Source: Chthonomonas sp.
GTDB lineage: Bacteria; Armatimonadota; Fimbriimonadia; Fimbriimonadales; Fimbriimonadaceae
Assembly (NCBI GenBank): GCA_016788115.1
Contig: JAEURR010000009.1
Coordinates: forward strand, 62,001 to 126,000
Reading direction: 5' to 3'
Length of the DNA stretch: 64,000 bases
The position numbers and the translations under genes are program-made. Positions 26,848 through 35,513 of this stretch are shown piece by piece; within the stretch, counting starts at the first letter, position 1, and each line of letters opens with the position of its first letter. The notes beneath the pieces were generated by a model that was not told where the DNA came from, did not search any database, and saw only the letters and a program-made list of their open reading frames with translations.

Positions 26848-27402
26848 TTAGACTTCCATCAACTCGGCTTCTTTTTTCTTTTGTGCGCCGTGAGCTTCTT
26901 CGACCATCTTATCTGTGAGCTTCTGGATTTTCGTCTCGAAGCTCTTCAAGTCGTCCTCGCTCAGATGCTGGTCCTTCTGCTGCTTCTTCGCGTGCTCGTT
27001 CGCATCACGACGCACGTTGCGGATGGCAATGATGGCCTGTTCCGCGCGGGCGTTCACCTGCTTTACCAATTCCTTGCGGCGCTCTTCGGTCATCTGCGGA
27101 AAGTTCAATCGGATGCCAGCGCTGTCCGACGTCGGAGTGATGCCCAAATCGCTCTTGAGGATCGCCTTCTCGATAACCGGAATCATGTTCTTCTCGTACG
27201 GCGAAATCAACAACTGCCGCGGATCGGGCGTAGAGACGCTCGCGATCTGGTTGATTGGCGTCTCGGTACCGTAGTACTCCACGTGGACTCGCTCAAGCAC
27301 GAGCGGGCTCGCGCGTCCCGTGCGAATGGTCGAAAAGTCATGTACCATGACCTCAATTGCGTGCTTCATTCGCCGCTCGGCGTCGCTGAAAAATTCTTCC
27401 AT
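26848..27402 (-). CDS. frr: Ribosome recycling factor
   Basis: A 184-residue two-domain protein of standard length. The three-helix bundle has FSTIRTGRASPLVLERV and LNFPQMTEERRKELVKQV, and domain II holds YYGTETPINQIASVSTPDPR. Together with EF-G it splits post-termination ribosomes. ACGGAGAG in the end of pyrH is its ribosome binding site; only 6 bp separate the genes. Confidence 0.97.
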   Translation of the reverse strand: MEEFFSDAERRMKHAIEVMVHDFSTIRTGRASPLVLERVHVEYYGTETPINQIASVSTPDPRQLLISPYEKNMIPVIEKAILKSDLGITPTSDSAGIRLNFPQMTEERRKELVKQVNARAEQAIIAIRNVRRDANEHAKKQQKDQHLSEDDLKSFETKIQKLTDKMVEEAHGAQKKKEAELMEV

Positions 27403-27408
27403 GGCTAT

Positions 27409-28143
27409 TTACTCTCCGTCTACGAGGGTACCCACCGGTTCGCCCATAAGCGCCTGGCGGATCGATCCTTCTTGATTCAAGTCTAACACGATGATGGGCA
27501 TCGAGTTCTCGCGGCACAGCGTGAAGGCGGTCTGATCCATGACGGCAAGTCGTTTAGCAAGTACTTCGGTGTATCCAACCGTCGAATATCGCACGGCATC
27601 GTCATGCTTGCGCGGATCCTTGTCATAGATTCCATCGACCTTGGTGGCCTTGATCAGCACGTCCGCCCCGATCTCCAGGGCCCGGAGGGCGGACGCCGTA
27701 TCCGTACTGAAGAACGGGTTCCCCGTTCCAGCGGCAAAGACAACGACCCGCCCCTTTTCCAGGTGGCGTACCGCCCTGCGCTTGATGAACGACTCCGCGA
27801 CCTGGTTGACCGCGATCGCGCTCTGTACACGCACGGCTACTCCGAGTCGCTCAATCGCAGATTGGAGGGCCAAAGCGTTGATCACGGTGCCCATCATCCC
27901 CATTTGGTCGGCAGATGTCCGGTCGATCTGACCCTTCTCGCTGAAGATGCCACCGCGGATGATGTTGCCACCTCCCACGACGACGGCGGTCTGGACCCCG
28001 AGGTTGTGGGCACTGACGATTTCGGCAGCCACGTCATTCAGGGTTGCCGGGTCGATGCCGGTTTCGCCAGCCCCTGCCAGCGCCTCCCCACTGATCTTCA
28101 ATAGAACTCGTCGATAGCGGGGTTCGCTGGTAGGAGTGCTCAT
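27409..28143 (-). CDS. pyrH: UMP kinase
   Basis: A 244-residue amino-acid-kinase-fold enzyme: [13 protein letters not shown] at the start, [29 protein letters not shown], and the aspartate [11 protein letters not shown]. It phosphorylates UMP to UDP and is hexameric and GTP/UTP-regulated in bacteria. ATG 28143 is preferred over TTG 28152 (which adds MPA), since TACACT lies 8 nt upstream and the mRNA may be leaderless. It begins a pyrH-frr-uppS operon; the usual rpsB-tsf are not upstream. Confidence 0.96.
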   Translation of the reverse strand: MSTPTSEPRYRRVLLKISGEALAGAGETGIDPATLNDVAAEIVSAHNLGVQTAVVVGGGNIIRGGIFSEKGQIDRTSADQMGMMGTVINALALQSAIERLGVAVRVQSAIAVNQVAESFIKRRAVRHLEKGRVVVFAAGTGNPFFSTDTASALRALEIGADVLIKATKVDGIYDKDPRKHDDAVRYSTVGYTEVLAKRLAVMDQTAFTLCRENSMPIIVLDLNQEGSIRQALMGEPVGTLVDGE

Positions 28144-28151
28144 CGCTGGCA

Positions 28152-28157
28152 AGTGTA
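28152..28157 (-). promoter_or_regulatory. -10 element, leaderless-type (pyrH)
   Basis: On the minus strand TACACT ends 8 nt before the ATG at 28143, in the 21-bp gap after the dipeptidase gene. Confidence 0.5.
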
Positions 28158-28164
28158 TCTTAAC

Positions 28165-29559
28165 TTAGGGCAGAGTCGCGAGGCGGTACAGGATGTGGGC
28201 GTAGATTCGACTCATTTTGAACAGCGATTCCACGGCGCAGCGCTCGTCGGTCTGGTGCGCCTCACCGTCTCCCAGCCAACCGGTTCCGATGGCCACCGCG
28301 TTCGGGACGGCTCGGGCATAAGTCCCTCCACCCATGACACCAGGCTTGCGCGAGGTGTCGCCGGTCTCCTCAACGTAAACCTCACAAACCGTCTTGACGA
28401 GTGGATGATCAAGTGGGAAGTACAAAGGCGTGCTGTCAGTGGTGCTGACCAGTTCCGCACCCAGCGCGAGCGTCGCCAAATGGGTCCGAGTCTTTGCGAA
28501 GAGGTCTTCGCCCTTCCAAGTGACCGGGTATCGGATGTTAAAGAGCATGTCGATGGCCGTCTCCTCGGTCGTGACCACGCCGAGATTACAGGTCAGGTAG
28601 CTGATGTCGTCGCGGCCATCAATGCCGAGGCCTTCGCCACCCAAATAGGTGAGCTCGAACATCTCCACAAAGGCCTCTTGCACGCTCAGCGGGGCGATGT
28701 CCATGAGGAACCGCAGAATTCGAATGATCGCATTGTCACCGCCGAACGGCCACGAACCGTGCGCAGCCTTGCCAACGGCATCGATGGAGAGTACGTCACC
28801 GTCCCAGCGGGTCGCAATGTTGCGGTCCCAGCCGTCGGCGATTTTCGCTTCGACGTGCGCTCGCGCACCCGCAGAAACCCGTACCTTCGCGGTGCCCGAG
28901 TCGATCACGATGTTCGGACGCTGACCCCCGGTGAGCTCAAGGAGCTCCATGTCTCCGCGAATCTTCGGAACGCGGACAACAAGGCTCGTGATCCCCTTTT
29001 CGGCATGGATCAGGGGCCAACCCGCATCTGGAGCGATGCCGAACGTCGGAGACTCCTCGGTGCGGGTGTAGCGGTGGATGCACTCGAAACCGCTCTCCTC
29101 GTCGCAACCGAAGACGATCCGGATGCGTGAACCGATCTCGGGGAAAGAAACTTGCAGCGCACGAGCGGCATAGAACGCGGCCATTGTAGGCCCCTTGTCG
29201 TCGGTCGCACCGCGCGCGTACACGTAGCCCTCGTGGATCGTCGCATCGAAGGGCTCAAACTTCCATCCGGGGCCTACTGGGACCACATCCAGGTGACCAA
29301 AGACTCCGACCATGCGCTCACCGGACCCGAACTCCGCGAATCCGCAGAAGCCTTCAAGGTCCGTCGTCTTCATCCCCCACTCGTTGGCTTTGGCGAGCGC
29401 GAAATCGAGTGCGTCACGGTTAGCTCGGCCAAACGGAGCATTGGGCTCAGCGGGCCCTTCGATGCTAGGAAACCGGAGCATTGTCTGGTAGTCAGCGAGG
29501 AGCTCAGACTCGTGTTCCTTGAGCCATGCATGTAGTTTGGTTACCACCGGATCGGTCAT
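28165..29559 (-). CDS. M20 dipeptidase (PepV/Sapep-like)
   Basis: A 464-residue di-zinc peptidase of the M20 family. It has ligand motifs VFGHLDVVPVGPGWKFEPF, ARGATDDKGP and FGCDEESGFECI, and the long lid domain with EKGITSLVVRVP typical of PepV and Sapep. It cleaves dipeptides, probably in the cytosol since no signal is seen. The start at 29559 is backed by TATTCT 6 nt upstream and by alignment of the first helix. pyrH follows 21 bp after but has its own candidate -10. Confidence 0.92.
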   Translation of the reverse strand: MTDPVVTKLHAWLKEHESELLADYQTMLRFPSIEGPAEPNAPFGRANRDALDFALAKANEWGMKTTDLEGFCGFAEFGSGERMVGVFGHLDVVPVGPGWKFEPFDATIHEGYVYARGATDDKGPTMAAFYAARALQVSFPEIGSRIRIVFGCDEESGFECIHRYTRTEESPTFGIAPDAGWPLIHAEKGITSLVVRVPKIRGDMELLELTGGQRPNIVIDSGTAKVRVSAGARAHVEAKIADGWDRNIATRWDGDVLSIDAVGKAAHGSWPFGGDNAIIRILRFLMDIAPLSVQEAFVEMFELTYLGGEGLGIDGRDDISYLTCNLGVVTTEETAIDMLFNIRYPVTWKGEDLFAKTRTHLATLALGAELVSTTDSTPLYFPLDHPLVKTVCEVYVEETGDTSRKPGVMGGGTYARAVPNAVAIGTGWLGDGEAHQTDERCAVESLFKMSRIYAHILYRLATLP

Positions 29560-29565
29560 GCCCGA

Positions 29566-29571
29566 AGAATA
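29566..29571 (-). promoter_or_regulatory. -10 element, leaderless-type (dipeptidase)
   Basis: On the minus strand TATTCT ends 6 nt before the ATG at 29559. Confidence 0.5.
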
Positions 29572-29579
29572 CCGAAAGG

Positions 29580-31715
29580 TCAGCGCGCGCGAATGCGGGC
29601 GGCAAGATCGGTTGCCCGCAGCTCGATGCTGAGCGATCCCGACTGCAACCGGACGGTTAGCTCGATCGGGGTCAGGGTCACATCCCAGACGGTGCCGTCC
29701 CGCTCCTCGAATGAGAGGAGGTCGCCCTTGGCCCCGATGGACAGCAACTCGGCAAGTTCGATCCTCCGCTTACGGAGGGTCCCTCCGAGGCTCAGTCGGG
29801 TTGTACCGACGAGTAGGGTCCCTGTGCGGTTCTCCCAAACGGCCGGTCCTCGCCAGAGGGCCTCGTCCTCGCGAGAGGAAATCTGAAGCAGGCCCGACCG
29901 ATATTCGGCCCGGGCACGATCCCGCATCGCTTCGTCGAGCTCTGCTTCGTTCCCGACCAGAGGCAAGCCATGAGCAATACGATGCCAGTCTTCGAGCGCA
30001 AACTCGGCGTCAACATGTCTCCGCAGACGCTCGTGATTCGACCGCACCAACGCGAGCACATCCCCCTCAAAGTCGAACTCCGTGGGGCACAGCGAGCAGA
30101 CTAGGCCGGCGTTTCCGCTCGTTTTGCCGACGCCCACCCAACGCATCGACTCTGGGTCGAGCTTCACGCTTTGGTACATCTGGCCGATATGGTAGGGGTC
30201 TTCGTGGGCGGTGAGCAGCGTCGTTGCCCCCGTCTCGACGAAGTAGTCCGCGCCGCATTGGTCGCACTCTGCATTCCCCTGGCCGGGTTCATACCCGCTG
30301 GCGACCATGGCCCATTCGTCCGGATAGAGCTCGTGGAAGCCATCGCGGGTCACTTTGGGCGCGCACTGTCTCCAACGTCCGTCCGGCAGATGATCGAACT
30401 GGCCGCTACAAGAATCGCATCGCTCCAGGACAGCCGACCGTCCTGCCGCGATCACCCACTCGGACCAGGGTGCGACGGCGTCGTGCCCGTCTTTCACAAT
30501 CCCATCGCGGGTCTGAATCCACGCGACCGCACACGTGTCGCACGTCCAGCGTTTCTTTAGGAGTCCTGTGCGCCGCAGAGGGCCGCCTTGGCATGCAGGG
30601 CAGTAGGGCGGCTCACCCTCGAAACGCAGCGTCCTGAGGTATCCCGTCTTGCAACTGGGGCACAAGCGCTGATAGATCTTCCGAACTCGGACAGTCCCGC
30701 GCCGGCACACGAAGCACTGGCCAACCTTTAGCGGTTTGGGTTGCTCCAGGACGCCGGGGCAGGCTGGACACGCTCGCTTGCCGGGCCGGAGTGATCGGAG
30801 AAGCATGGCGCGTCGGTCGAGCTCTTCCAGGCTCAGTGCGTCATCGTCGAAACTCGCGCCTCCGAGTAGATCCAGCCACTCGGCGACCGTGCCCGGCCGC
30901 TGGTCGAACTTGACTGCGAGGCCTGAGCGGATGGCTTGGATGAGCCGGTTGGGTGCATCGACAGTCTCCAGCCCGTCTTCGTCGAGCGGCGTGCCGTTCA
31001 CTCGTTCTGTTGCCGCGGGCGGCGCAACTCCCAACAGCATGTGATACAGGGTCGCGCAGAGCCCGTACAGGTCAGTTGCCGGTCCGTGTCGCCCTCGCTC
31101 GCTCAGTTGTTCGAGCGGAGCGTAGTTGGGCGTAAAGAACACGGTCCGATCTTGCGTCTCGCCCGCATGAAATTCGCGGGCTGCGCCGAAGTCAATGAGG
31201 ACCACTTCGCCCGCGGGGGTCAGCAGCAGGTTCGACGGCTTGATATCGCGGTGGAGCACCGATAACGCGTGCAGCGGACTGAGAATCGCACACGCCTTTC
31301 GACCAAACTCCTCGACCGCATCAGCTCGGAACTGGTGGTTGGAGGTCAGCAGCGCGGCCAAGCTTCGAACCCCTTCGATGTAGTCCGAAACAAAGTAGGC
31401 CGTGCCGTTTTCATTGAATGCGTCGCGCACTCGGGGGACGCCTCGGATGTTGAGGCTGCGCACGGTCTTCGCTTCGCGAAGGAACTGCTGCCGGAGGCGC
31501 TGGGCGGCGGTCGAGCCAACGCCCGAGAAATCAAGTTGCCCATCGGGTTGCCGCTGGCAGGCGGTAGGGGCCATCTCTTTGATTGCGCAAGAGTCGCCAC
31601 GTGCGGTGTCCCGCGCCAGGTAAGTAATGCCAAAGCTGCCTTGTCCCAACACTCGCACGACCTCGTAGCGCGAGTTCAGTAAGGTTCCTCCTGGCAAGGG
31701 CTCGGGGCCGCGCAT
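29580..31715 (-). CDS. Ser/Thr protein kinase fused to multiple zinc ribbons
   Basis: A 711-residue protein. Residues about 17-285 are a Hanks-type kinase that looks active: GQGSFG loop at 24-29, Lys46 in CAIKEM, HRD at 155-157 (SVLHRDIKPSN) and DFG at 175-177 (VLIDFGAAREF). From about 310 to 590 come at least seven CxxC pairs (CPACPG, CFVCRR, CPSCKTG, CPACQGG, CDTCAV, CDSCSG, CDQCGA, CSLCPTE), which suggests a string of zinc ribbons. The last 90 residues are beta-rich (WENRTGTLLVGTTRLSL), PH/GRAM-like. There is no membrane helix, so it is cytosolic, unlike PknB. ATG 31715 is preferred to GTG 31754. Its target is unknown. Confidence 0.85.
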   Translation of the reverse strand: MRGPEPLPGGTLLNSRYEVVRVLGQGSFGITYLARDTARGDSCAIKEMAPTACQRQPDGQLDFSGVGSTAAQRLRQQFLREAKTVRSLNIRGVPRVRDAFNENGTAYFVSDYIEGVRSLAALLTSNHQFRADAVEEFGRKACAILSPLHALSVLHRDIKPSNLLLTPAGEVVLIDFGAAREFHAGETQDRTVFFTPNYAPLEQLSERGRHGPATDLYGLCATLYHMLLGVAPPAATERVNGTPLDEDGLETVDAPNRLIQAIRSGLAVKFDQRPGTVAEWLDLLGGASFDDDALSLEELDRRAMLLRSLRPGKRACPACPGVLEQPKPLKVGQCFVCRRGTVRVRKIYQRLCPSCKTGYLRTLRFEGEPPYCPACQGGPLRRTGLLKKRWTCDTCAVAWIQTRDGIVKDGHDAVAPWSEWVIAAGRSAVLERCDSCSGQFDHLPDGRWRQCAPKVTRDGFHELYPDEWAMVASGYEPGQGNAECDQCGADYFVETGATTLLTAHEDPYHIGQMYQSVKLDPESMRWVGVGKTSGNAGLVCSLCPTEFDFEGDVLALVRSNHERLRRHVDAEFALEDWHRIAHGLPLVGNEAELDEAMRDRARAEYRSGLLQISSREDEALWRGPAVWENRTGTLLVGTTRLSLGGTLRKRRIELAELLSIGAKGDLLSFEERDGTVWDVTLTPIELTVRLQSGSLSIELRATDLAARIRAR

Positions 31716-31773
31716 TCTTTCATCTTGACGCCCCGCGCACGGGAAAGTGCGCAACGCTCCGGGGCGAGAGACG

Positions 31774-31779
31774 TAAAAT
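31774..31779 (+). promoter_or_regulatory. -10 element, leaderless-type (secreted protein 31790)
   Basis: TAAAAT ends 10 nt before the ATG at 31790. No Shine-Dalgarno lies between them. Confidence 0.5.
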
Positions 31780-31789
31780 CAGAGAGACT

Positions 31790-32752
31790 ATGACGAGCCT
31801 GCTCTTAGCCGCCGCGCTGAGCCCGTTTGCCTACGGGTTCTCGCCGACCGTCCCCTTGGAATACAAGATGGCGGTGCAGTTCGATGGCTTCCTCCCCATT
31901 TTCGGCGGGAACGAAGGCAAGGTGGAGGTGGCGATGACGGTGCCAGTGACGGTCCTGAAGTCCGACAAGGCAGAAGAGTTCAAGGTACAGAGCGAAATCA
32001 GCGCCGCGGAAATCAAGTTCAATGACGCGCCCCTCCCGCTCGGCGTGGAGTCGGTGCAGGGCTACTTTCCCAAAACGACCATCACGACTTCGCCGCTGGG
32101 CAAGACACTGACAACCGACGCGCCCAACGTCAACGTTCCCATCAAACTTCCCGGACTCGACGTCAAGCGGTTCCCCGAGTTGACGTACATCCCGGTGGAG
32201 TTCTCTCCCGAGTCAAAGAAGGTTGGAGAATCGTGGACGTATTCTCGGGACTTCGGGGGCAGTGACGTAACCTACAAGTGTACGGTCGAGTCCGCAACCG
32301 CGGACAAGGTCGTGATCGTCATCAGCGTGGGTCAGACTTACACGGTCCTCGAAGACGACTCGCTCCAGAGTGTAAAAGACAAGGCGGAAGCCGTCAACGA
32401 AGTAACGACCCGAGTGGAAGGATCCGGCAAGGCGACGTTCGACCCCAAGCTGGGGGTTTTCCGCGCAGTCAAGGTCACTGCGGTAGCCTCGAGCGCCGGG
32501 ACAGTTCTGAAGACAGGAACCAAGTTCTCTCGAAAGCTCACCACGACTCTGGATGTCCAGCTTTCGAAACCTGCGGCCAAAGGCACCGAGGAGGTGCCAG
32601 ACCGATCGGGAGAAGTGACTTGGTGGGACCGAGCACGCGGAGCTTATGAAGGGGCGCAAGTTGCCGTGAAGCCTGCGCTCCAATCCACGACCGCGTATTT
32701 GCGGACTTGGTCGCTCAAGCTTCTGCAACAGCTCTTTGGAGGTACCCGATGA
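31790..32752 (+). CDS. Secreted beta-rich protein of unknown function
   Basis: A 320-residue protein with a signal peptide (MTSLLLAAALSPFAYG) and a long beta-rich body. It has the motif SKKVGESWTYSRDFGGSDV, which also appears in modified form (VSVGETWKKTVGYS) in the protein at 35514, so the two look like distant relatives. The region KATFDPKLGVFRAVKVTAV also fits the DUF6263-like layout (test surface proteins with repeated beta-strands), but I do not recognise the family with confidence. It overlaps the next lipoprotein gene by 4 bp (ATGA), which makes a two-gene operon of envelope proteins. Confidence 0.75.
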   Translation: MTSLLLAAALSPFAYGFSPTVPLEYKMAVQFDGFLPIFGGNEGKVEVAMTVPVTVLKSDKAEEFKVQSEISAAEIKFNDAPLPLGVESVQGYFPKTTITTSPLGKTLTTDAPNVNVPIKLPGLDVKRFPELTYIPVEFSPESKKVGESWTYSRDFGGSDVTYKCTVESATADKVVIVISVGQTYTVLEDDSLQSVKDKAEAVNEVTTRVEGSGKATFDPKLGVFRAVKVTAVASSAGTVLKTGTKFSRKLTTTLDVQLSKPAAKGTEEVPDRSGEVTWWDRARGAYEGAQVAVKPALQSTTAYLRTWSLKLLQQLFGGTR

Positions 32753-33195
32753 AATTTTGGATCACACTTTGCACGTCGTGCCTGGCGCTCGCCGGTTGCG
32801 GCGAGGTCGCGGTGGATACGAAGCCGCTGGCCGACGCTCAACACAAGATTGAGCAGGCCAAAGAGGAAGCGGGAGCCATGACCGAGAAGGTCAAGCAGTT
32901 CCAAGCCGACGTGGGGCGCTGGAAGAGTGAAGGCGACCGTTTGGCGGCGCAGCTTTCCTCGGCGCAGGCAACGGCGCAAGATGGCTGGGCGTTTGTTCAC
33001 TCTTCGGTCGCGTCTGCAGACGAGAAGGTCCAGGCCACCGCCGCTCCAGTTCTTGCCGCGCTCGCAAAGCAGAGCCCGGAATCAGCTGCTCAGGTCAAAG
33101 CCACGGTGGAAGAGAAGTTGAAGACGGCCACCGGGGCGGCCAAGACGATGTGGGAGAATCTTCTGAAGTCCTTGGAATCGGCCAACGCGAAGTGA
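32749..33195 (+). CDS. Lipoprotein with helical/coiled-coil body
   Basis: A 148-residue protein with a lipoprotein signal (FWITLCTSCLALAGC), with the lipobox cysteine at LAGC, followed by a long, strongly helical stretch rich in K, E, A and Q (ADAQHKIEQAKEEAGAM, then VKATVEEKLKTATGAAK). It probably forms an extended coiled coil anchored in the membrane. ATG 32749 is set by GGAGG upstream and overlaps the stop of the secreted protein gene (ATGA), so the two are translationally coupled. The function is unknown. Confidence 0.75.
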   Translation: MKFWITLCTSCLALAGCGEVAVDTKPLADAQHKIEQAKEEAGAMTEKVKQFQADVGRWKSEGDRLAAQLSSAQATAQDGWAFVHSSVASADEKVQATAAPVLAALAKQSPESAAQVKATVEEKLKTATGAAKTMWENLLKSLESANAK

Positions 33196-33207
33196 GTCGC
33201 AGCTAGT

Positions 33208-34158
33208 TCAGTCGTCGGTTGTCGCGCTGCCTACCGGTGAGGGCAGGGCGAGGTTCGGGAGAACCTCTTCCAGAAACTCGGCCAGCGATTGGGCCATGAA
33301 GTGCGGGTTCAGTTCGCGGAACAGATCTGGATTCTCGTTCACCGCCCGTCCGCCGAGACCGATCAGGAACCGCTTCTGGATGTCCGAAGCGCGAAGCTTT
33401 TGAATGAGGTCTTGGCAGTGCGGGAAGCCATCAATCCTGGCGCAGGAGATCATGATCACATCGGGTTTGTGTTCACGGCTTGCGCTGATGAAAGACTCGG
33501 CCGGCACGTTAGCTCCCAAGTAGATGGTTCGCCACCCGTGCATGCGCAGCATGTCGCTGAGCATTCGGATTCCGATTGCGTGCTGGTTTTCTGGGACACA
33601 ACCCAGGACGGCCACACGCGCACCATCGCGAAGCGGGCTGGCGAACTGCATCAGCTGGGTCATCATCCGCTCGGTGATCGCGCTGGCAAGGTGCTCCTCG
33701 GCAACATCGACGGCCTGAACTTCATACCATCGCCCGACGTGTTGCATGCTTGTGGCCAGAACCTCGCTGTAGATACGGCTGAGGTCAACCCCCTGGCGAT
33801 TCAGGCGGTGGATGAGAGCGGAACAGCGCTCTTCGTTGCCGTGGACTGCGAGCTTGGCAAACTCAACCGCGACCTCGTGCAGCGGAAACGGCTCTTCGGC
33901 GAGCTCTGCTTCGCGGCTGAGGAGAATCTGGAGCGAATTGGCGATGTCGCCGCTGGCGAGTGAGTAATAAACCTGGCGACCGAGCTTGGTCGCGCGGACG
34001 AACCCCTTGGCTCGCATTTTTGCCAGGTGATTGCTGATATTTGGCTGTTTAAGCCCCGTCGTCGAAACGAGCTCCGAGACATTGCGGGGGCCGTTGTGCA
34101 ACTCCGCGAGCAGCACGCGCTTGGAAGGTTCGGCAATCTCTCGAATAAGGTCTTTCAC
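33208..34158 (-). CDS. ArsR-type HTH regulator with cobalamin-binding domain
   Basis: A 316-residue transcription regulator. Residues 1-75 are an ArsR-type winged helix (PSKRVLLAELHNGPRNVSEL, LKQPNISNHLAKMRAKGFV, GRQVYYSL). Residues about 90-190 are a four-helix B12-binding cap with WYEVQAVDVAEEHLAS, and 190-300 a Rossmann B12-binding domain with the histidine motif NQHAIG and GLGGRAV. CarH/LitR light sensors have this B12 part but a MerR-type head. The cap motif here is W-x10-EH, one residue longer than W-x9-EH. The start is GTG 34158. A perfect palindrome lies just upstream at 34179-34196, and an acyl-CoA dehydrogenase gene is divergent. Light or B12 sensing is likely but untested. Confidence 0.85.
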   Translation of the reverse strand: MKDLIREIAEPSKRVLLAELHNGPRNVSELVSTTGLKQPNISNHLAKMRAKGFVRATKLGRQVYYSLASGDIANSLQILLSREAELAEEPFPLHEVAVEFAKLAVHGNEERCSALIHRLNRQGVDLSRIYSEVLATSMQHVGRWYEVQAVDVAEEHLASAITERMMTQLMQFASPLRDGARVAVLGCVPENQHAIGIRMLSDMLRMHGWRTIYLGANVPAESFISASREHKPDVIMISCARIDGFPHCQDLIQKLRASDIQKRFLIGLGGRAVNENPDLFRELNPHFMAQSLAEFLEEVLPNLALPSPVGSATTDD

Positions 34159-34178
34159 TCGATGCAGTCCTCAGGATG

Positions 34179-34196
34179 TATCACTCGACAGTGATA
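34179..34196. promoter_or_regulatory. Perfect palindrome, candidate operator of the B12-ArsR regulator
   Basis: TATCACT, CGAC, AGTGATA: a 7-bp perfect inverted repeat with a 4-bp centre. It lies 21 bp upstream of the regulator start and inside the region shared with the divergent acyl-CoA dehydrogenase gene. A half site GTGATA recurs at about 34222. Confidence 0.6.
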
Positions 34197-34335
34197 ACAG
34201 CATCTACGGGAGAGTATACGGTGATATTTCAGACTTCCCGCAAGAATATTCATATTCGTGCGTACCGGTGTTCAGCCGCGGGCATGTGAGCCAGGTAGTA
34301 CAATAGCGGAGATTCACTAGGAGAACTATCGAACG

Positions 34336-35454
34336 ATGCTGTTTGAACTTTGCCCAGAAGAGGCCTCATTTATTGGTCGGGTCCGAAACTTTGTTGCCGA
34401 AGAGGTCTTGCCCGTCACGCGCGAATGGGAAAAGAATGCAGGCTTTGACCCGGCCATTTGGAATCGACTGGGCGCGCTCGGTCTTCTGAGCATGACGCTG
34501 GAGAAAGAGAAAGGCGGCATGGGGCTCTCGTGCGCCGCTTACGTGGAAGCGTGCCGGGAACTCGCCAAAGGCGACCCCGCGCTGTCGATGAATATCGCCG
34601 CGATCAATGCCCTTTGCGTCGGCCACATCGCGACCTTCGGGACAAAGGAGCAGCAAGACAAGTATTTGCCCGGGATCGTCAAGGGCGACATCAAGCTCGC
34701 GTGGGGATTGACCGAGCCCGACGCAGGCAGTGATGCCCGGCGAGTTCGGACGGTCGCGAATCCGATCGCCGATCGGCCTGGCTTCTACCACTTGAACGGT
34801 CAGAAGATGTTCATCACGAACGGTGGCAACGCCAATCTGATCGTCATGGTCGCGCGCACCAGCGAGACTGAACTTTCGGCCTTCCTCATGGAGACCGATC
34901 AACCAGGCTTCACGCTCGAAGAACGGATCCACACGGTTGGCGTCAGCGCTTCGAACACTGTACGTTTTTCGCTCAAGGACGCCGTCGCATGGCACACGCC
35001 CTGTTCGTTCGAGCAGGCGATTTCGCTGCTTTATCGTGGTCGTTTGGGCATCGCCGCCATGGCTGTGGGGATCGCCGAGAAGGCTCAGGAACTGGCGATC
35101 GAATACTCCAAGCAGCGCGAGCAGTTCAACCGACGGCTTTGCGATATGCAGAGCGTGCAGAACATGCTGGCGGACGGCGAAGTGGACCTTGAGGCCGCAC
35201 GTCTGCTTCTTCACAAGGGCGCGATGATGTTTGATCGTGGTGAGAACGTCGTGAAGATCTCCTCGATCGCCAAGCTCTTCGCGAGCGAAGCGGCGAATCG
35301 CATCACCAACCGCGCAATCCAAATTCACGGTGGCCGAGGCATGACGCAGATGTTTCTGGTCGAGAAGCTGTGGCGAGATGCCAAGCTCACCGAGATCGGT
35401 GAAGGGTGCAGCGAAATCCAGCGTCTGGTCATCAGCAAGACCGTCTTGAAGTAG
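34336..35454 (+). CDS. Acyl-CoA dehydrogenase
   Basis: A 372-residue FAD enzyme. It has the helical N-terminal domain, the beta-domain with AWGLTEPDAGSDARRVRT (FAD/acyl-CoA site), the C-terminal helical domain with NRRLCDMQSVQNML, and the FAD-binding end QIHGGRGM, EGCSEIQRLVISK. It makes a 2,3-trans-enoyl-CoA from an acyl-CoA and passes electrons to ETF. Chain-length specificity is not readable. CTAGGAG about 16 nt before the ATG may be its ribosome binding site. The gene is divergent from the B12-ArsR regulator and may be its target. Confidence 0.93.
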   Translation: MLFELCPEEASFIGRVRNFVAEEVLPVTREWEKNAGFDPAIWNRLGALGLLSMTLEKEKGGMGLSCAAYVEACRELAKGDPALSMNIAAINALCVGHIATFGTKEQQDKYLPGIVKGDIKLAWGLTEPDAGSDARRVRTVANPIADRPGFYHLNGQKMFITNGGNANLIVMVARTSETELSAFLMETDQPGFTLEERIHTVGVSASNTVRFSLKDAVAWHTPCSFEQAISLLYRGRLGIAAMAVGIAEKAQELAIEYSKQREQFNRRLCDMQSVQNMLADGEVDLEAARLLLHKGAMMFDRGENVVKISSIAKLFASEAANRITNRAIQIHGGRGMTQMFLVEKLWRDAKLTEIGEGCSEIQRLVISKTVLK

Positions 35455-35513
35455 AGTCACCGGAACTTTTGCGCCGTTCAACATCATAGGACTTATAGGG
35501 AACACACCGCACC

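Noticed and set aside
28153-29130. A 325-residue plus-strand frame across the dipeptidase gene
   Set aside because: Antisense of a well-supported M20 peptidase; no family match or start signal.
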